Assembly: GCA_026197195.1 (NCBI GenBank)
Contig: JAPHUG010000296.1
Location: 1-8,225, forward strand
Direction: 5' to 3'
Length of the DNA: 8,225 bases
Origin: Sedimenticola sp.
Lineage (GTDB): Bacteria > Pseudomonadota > Gammaproteobacteria > Chromatiales > Chromatiaceae
Shown here: one piece after another, positions 5,801-8,225 of the stretch
Layout: each line of letters begins with the position of its first letter
Numbering within the stretch: the first letter of the stretch is position 1
Made by a program: the position numbers and the translations under genes
The notes under the pieces: model-generated
The model's database searches: none
The model's input: only the letters and a program-made list of their open reading frames with translations
What the model was told of the DNA's origin: nothing

Positions 5801-6786
5801 ATCGCTTCAAAAATATTCTATGTATTCTCAATCAGGATAACGAGAGCTGTACCCGTTCTCTTGAGCGGGCGGTCTCTTTGGCCAAAAACAATCAAGCCCA
5901 TCTGACAGTGGTGGCTGTGGTTGACAAGATGACGGTGGGTATAGGAATGCCGGAAGATGGTCCTATCTCTGCTGATCTTCAGGCGGCACTGAATCAGTCA
6001 CAGCAACGTATACTGGAAGAACAGGTTCAACCTTTTCGCAAGCGGTTATCGATCCAGACAAAGTTGCTGGTTGGCACCTCCTTTCTGGAGATTATCAGAG
6101 AAGTGCTCAGAAATGACTTTGATTTGGTGATCAAGACACCGCTCAATCAGAGCTGGATGGATCGTCTATTTTGCAGTGATGACATGCACCTGTTACGCAA
6201 GTGTCCCTGTCCGGTCTGGCTGATAAAACCACAGGCACCAAAAAGTTATAATCGGATTCTTGTCGCCGTCGATACGGAAGATGATAAATCAGAAGAAGAG
6301 CAGCTTTCTGAGCATGCACTGAACAAACAGATCCTAGAGATGGGCAGCTCGTTGGCACTGTCTGACTTTGCTGAGTTGAACGTTGTCCACGTGTGGCATC
6401 CGATAGGTGAGAGTGCGCTTCGGGGTGCCTTCATTAATACCGATGAAGAAAAAATAACCGCCTATGTTGAGCAGGTGCGTCGTCAGCATGCACGGTCGTT
6501 GGATCAACTTGTAGAAGAGATGATCAATCAATTGGGCGACAGAGACACGGATTTCCTAAAACCCAAAAAACATTTAATTAAAGGCTGGGCCAGCAAAGAG
6601 ATACCGGCACTGGCTAGAGAGATAGATGCCGACCTGGTGATTATGGGCACGGTCGGTCGTACCGGTATTCCGGGTTTCATTATGGGCAACACGGCAGAGA
6701 CGATCCTGAATCAGATCAACTGCTCTGTACTGGCCATCAAGCCACCAGGTTTTGTCTCACCGGTCGAACTGACGGACGACGAATAG
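5797..6786 (+). CDS. Tandem-domain universal stress protein (UspE-like) inside the Mrp operon
   Basis: This is a 329-aa soluble protein with two Usp domains, about 3-145 and 151-317. E. coli UspE is about 316 aa. Domain 1 ends in DLVIK (109-113), HLLRKCPCPVWLIKP (131-145), a UspE-like phrase, and lacks the classical nucleotide motif. Domain 2 keeps G-2x-G-9x-G: G284, G287 and G297 in MGTVGRTGIPGFIMGNTAE, but with Asn where many ATP-binding Usps have Ser or Thr. Usp proteins bind ATP or other ligands and aid stress survival; the partner here is unknown. AGGTGA (5785-5790) is 6 nt before the ATG. It overlaps mnhE by 4 nt and abuts mnhF with no gap, so it is made together with the antiporter and may regulate it. 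That role is inference; the family call is firm. Confidence 0.93.
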   Translation: MNRFKNILCILNQDNESCTRSLERAVSLAKNNQAHLTVVAVVDKMTVGIGMPEDGPISADLQAALNQSQQRILEEQVQPFRKRLSIQTKLLVGTSFLEIIREVLRNDFDLVIKTPLNQSWMDRLFCSDDMHLLRKCPCPVWLIKPQAPKSYNRILVAVDTEDDKSEEEQLSEHALNKQILEMGSSLALSDFAELNVVHVWHPIGESALRGAFINTDEEKITAYVEQVRRQHARSLDQLVEEMINQLGDRDTDFLKPKKHLIKGWASKEIPALAREIDADLVIMGTVGRTGIPGFIMGNTAETILNQINCSVLAIKPPGFVSPVELTDDE

Positions 6787-7062
6787 ATGCAGACGTTCTA
6801 TATTGCCCTTGCCCTGTTTCTGCTGGCCAACCTTGCCGCCGGCATGTGGCGGGTATTACGTGGCCCCGGGGTGGCTGACCGGATGTTGGCTGCGCAACTT
6901 TTTGGTACTACCGCTGTGGCCATTCTCTTGTTATTGGCAGAGGCCTCTGGCAGTCATGCCCTGCGTGATGTGGCGCTGGTATTTGCCCTGCTGGCGGCAG
7001 TGACGGCCGTTGCCTTTGTAAAGCGTGCCTGGCCGATGCAGAAAGAGGGTGGCAGTGATTGA
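6787..7062 (+). CDS. mnhF: Mrp-type Na+/H+ antiporter subunit F
   Basis: This is a 91-aa protein, the normal size for MnhF/MrpF, with three hydrophobic helices at about 3-20, 35-52 and 61-78. The family hallmark RGPGVADRMLAAQLFGT (25-41) is intact, followed by ALRDVALVFALLAAVTAVAF (58-77). It is a small membrane subunit of the antiporter. Its ATG directly follows the TAG of the stress-protein gene, and there is no clear Shine-Dalgarno sequence, so translation probably depends on re-initiation or coupling. Its last 8 bases overlap mnhG. Confidence 0.93.
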   Translation: MQTFYIALALFLLANLAAGMWRVLRGPGVADRMLAAQLFGTTAVAILLLLAEASGSHALRDVALVFALLAAVTAVAFVKRAWPMQKEGGSD

Positions 7063-7348
7063 TCTGTTCTCAGTACTCTTTCTTGTGGCGGGTGCGCTAT
7101 TCTTCCTGGCCGGAACCCTCGGTCTAATACGATTCCCGGATGTCTATACCCGTCTTCACGCCTTGACCAAGGCAGATAATGTTGGTCTTGGGTTGACTAT
7201 AGCGGGGCTGGCGCTACAGGCAGAGAGTTTCAGTGTTGTCGGGAAGCTTATATTGATTTGGGGGTTGGTCTTGCTGGCAGGGGCGAGCGTGGCCTTCCTG
7301 ATAGCACGGGGTGCACTACAACGGGGAGTCTTGCCTTGGAAACGCTAG
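7055..7348 (+). CDS. mnhG: Mrp-type Na+/H+ antiporter subunit G
   Basis: This is a 97-aa protein with three hydrophobic helices (about 5-24, 44-60, 63-84). The family signature IRFPDVYTRLHALTKADN (25-42) and the start MIDLFSVLFLVAG fit MnhG/MrpG. I chose GTG 7055 as start: GAGGG at 7045-7049 is 5 nt upstream, and the N-terminus then lines up with the family. An in-frame ATG at 7025 would add ten mostly basic residues (PGRCRKR) encoded within mnhF and is unlikely. It overlaps mnhF by 8 nt and the next gene by 13 nt. Confidence 0.92.
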   Translation: MIDLFSVLFLVAGALFFLAGTLGLIRFPDVYTRLHALTKADNVGLGLTIAGLALQAESFSVVGKLILIWGLVLLAGASVAFLIARGALQRGVLPWKR

Positions 7349-8225
7349 AGCTCACCCTGGGGCTGTTTGACTTACTGTTGGCATTTTTATTGATATGGCT
7401 GGCCTGGCTGGTGTTGAGTTCAGAAGAGCTGTTCCGGGCCATTGTGCTGTTTATTGCGTTTGGACTCCTGATGGCGCTGGTCTGGGTCAGGCTTGAAGCA
7501 CCTGATGTTGCACTGGCTGAAGCAGCCATCGGGGCTGGGCTGACAGGGGCGCTACTCATGGCGGCGCTGGATCGCTTACGAATTGGTGCGCCTGCTAAAG
7601 GGTCCAGAGCTTCAACCGGACAGGTGTCGCTGGGCCTCGCTTCCAAAGCCTTACCCTTTATTGCCCTGTTATTGATTGCGTTTGGTTTGGGTTATGCCGT
7701 TTACTCTTTACCCGAACTGGCCGACGGCTTGGCACCCGTTGTTCAGGAGAAGCTGGCTCAAAGCGGTGTAAAGAATCCGGTCACTGCGGTTTTGCTTAAT
7801 TTCCGTGGTTATGACACCTTGCTGGAGATGGTTGTCCTACTGCTGGCCCTGTTGTCGGTTTGGTCTCTGGGTGGTGTACGAGCGCTTTCCCCGACAAGTA
7901 GCAATCCGATTCTGATTTCACTTTGTCGTGTCCTAGTACCTGTTCTGATTCTGGTTTCAGCTTATCTGCTCTGGGTGGGCGCCGACGCGCCGGGCGGTGC
8001 TTTTCAGGCCGGTTCTGTGTTAGGTGCAGCGGGTGTGTTGCTGTTGCTCTCTGGCTGGCCGATCCCGCAACCCTATTTACGTTGGCCACTGCGCCTTGTT
8101 CTGGTATTGGGCTCTGGACTGTTTATTCTGGTAGCCGCTCTCCTGTCCTTCTACCAAGGGGGGTTACTTACCTATCCTGTGGCGCAGGCTGGTTGGCTGA
8201 TCCTTTTGCTTGAGAGTGCTGCCAC
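7336..8225 (+). CDS. mnhB: Fused Mrp antiporter subunit: MbhD-like, MbhE-like and MnhB domains (cut by right edge)
   Basis: I translated this frame to the window end: 296 codons, no stop. Three regions are visible. Residues about 8-80 are MbhD/DUF4040-like, with LEAPDVALAEAAIGAGLTGA (53-72). Residues about 97-178 are MbhE-like, with NPVTAVLLNFRGYDTLLEM (147-165). From about 190 it is MnhB-like, with VGADAPGGAFQAGSVLGAAG (214-233). In classical Mrp systems the MbhD and MbhE regions form the C-terminal tail of MrpA; here they precede MnhB. The start is TTG 7336, inside the end of mnhG, with GGGGAG at 7323-7328 giving a 7-nt spacer; no ATG or GTG is available nearby in frame. The three-domain order is seen directly; the remainder of MnhB is outside the window. 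Confidence 0.88.
   Translation, partial: METLELTLGLFDLLLAFLLIWLAWLVLSSEELFRAIVLFIAFGLLMALVWVRLEAPDVALAEAAIGAGLTGALLMAALDRLRIGAPAKGSRASTGQVSLGLASKALPFIALLLIAFGLGYAVYSLPELADGLAPVVQEKLAQSGVKNPVTAVLLNFRGYDTLLEMVVLLLALLSVWSLGGVRALSPTSSNPILISLCRVLVPVLILVSAYLLWVGADAPGGAFQAGSVLGAAGVLLLLSGWPIPQPYLRWPLRLVLVLGSGLFILVAALLSFYQGGLLTYPVAQAGWLILLLESAA

Noticed and set aside
7248..7646. 132-aa minus-strand frame
   Set aside because: It is antisense to mnhG and the fused mnhB gene, both of which show clear family motifs; the Ser/Ala-rich product is typical of antisense frames.

Overview
The window looks like a gammaproteobacterial chromosome segment of about 50-55% G+C. It carries a TamA outer-membrane assembly factor, a SlyB glycine-zipper lipoprotein, a DUF4156 lipoprotein, a MarC-family membrane protein and a UspE-like tandem universal stress protein. 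These families are typical of Gammaproteobacteria. A split Mrp antiporter operon, a DUF432-MscS pair and a PsiE-family protein would suit an environmental, perhaps marine or sulfur-oxidising, lineage, but that placement is inference. I see no transposase, integrase, tRNA, rRNA or CRISPR array.

Layout. Bases 1-754 (minus) hold the N-terminal half of tamA, which runs off the left edge. Bases 755-1102 are a divergent control region with a sigma-E-like promoter candidate facing tamA and a 16-bp dyad. Bases 1103-2791 (plus) hold a two-gene unit, DUF432 protein then small MscS channel. A PsiE-family membrane protein (2800-3252, minus) converges on it. A divergent 172-bp spacer with short repeats separates psiE from a MarC-family gene (3425-4060, plus). 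Two lipoprotein genes follow on the minus strand: DUF4156 (4070-4399) and slyB (4487-4957). Bases 4958-5293 are a second divergent control region with a 9-bp inverted repeat and a plus-strand terminator-like hairpin. From 5294 to the right edge runs a tightly packed plus-strand operon: mnhE, a tandem-domain universal stress protein, mnhF, mnhG, and a fused MbhD-MbhE-MnhB subunit cut by the window end.

How the genes work together. The right-hand operon should encode part of a multisubunit Na+(K+)/H+ antiporter. The large proton-pumping subunits (MnhD/NuoL-like) and MnhC are not in the window and presumably lie beyond 8225. The stress-protein gene is locked inside this operon by a 4-nt overlap with mnhE and a zero-base junction with mnhF. 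The left and middle genes deal with the envelope: osmotic release (MscS plus DUF432), outer-membrane assembly (TamA) and outer-membrane lipoproteins. An envelope and ion-stress theme is visible, but only the MscS pair and the Mrp operon look co-transcribed.

The most noteworthy items are the universal stress protein inside the Mrp operon, the three-part fused MnhB subunit, the terminator-like hairpin and dyad upstream of that operon, and the DUF432-MscS pair. I found no clear defence, mobile or wholly unknown system.
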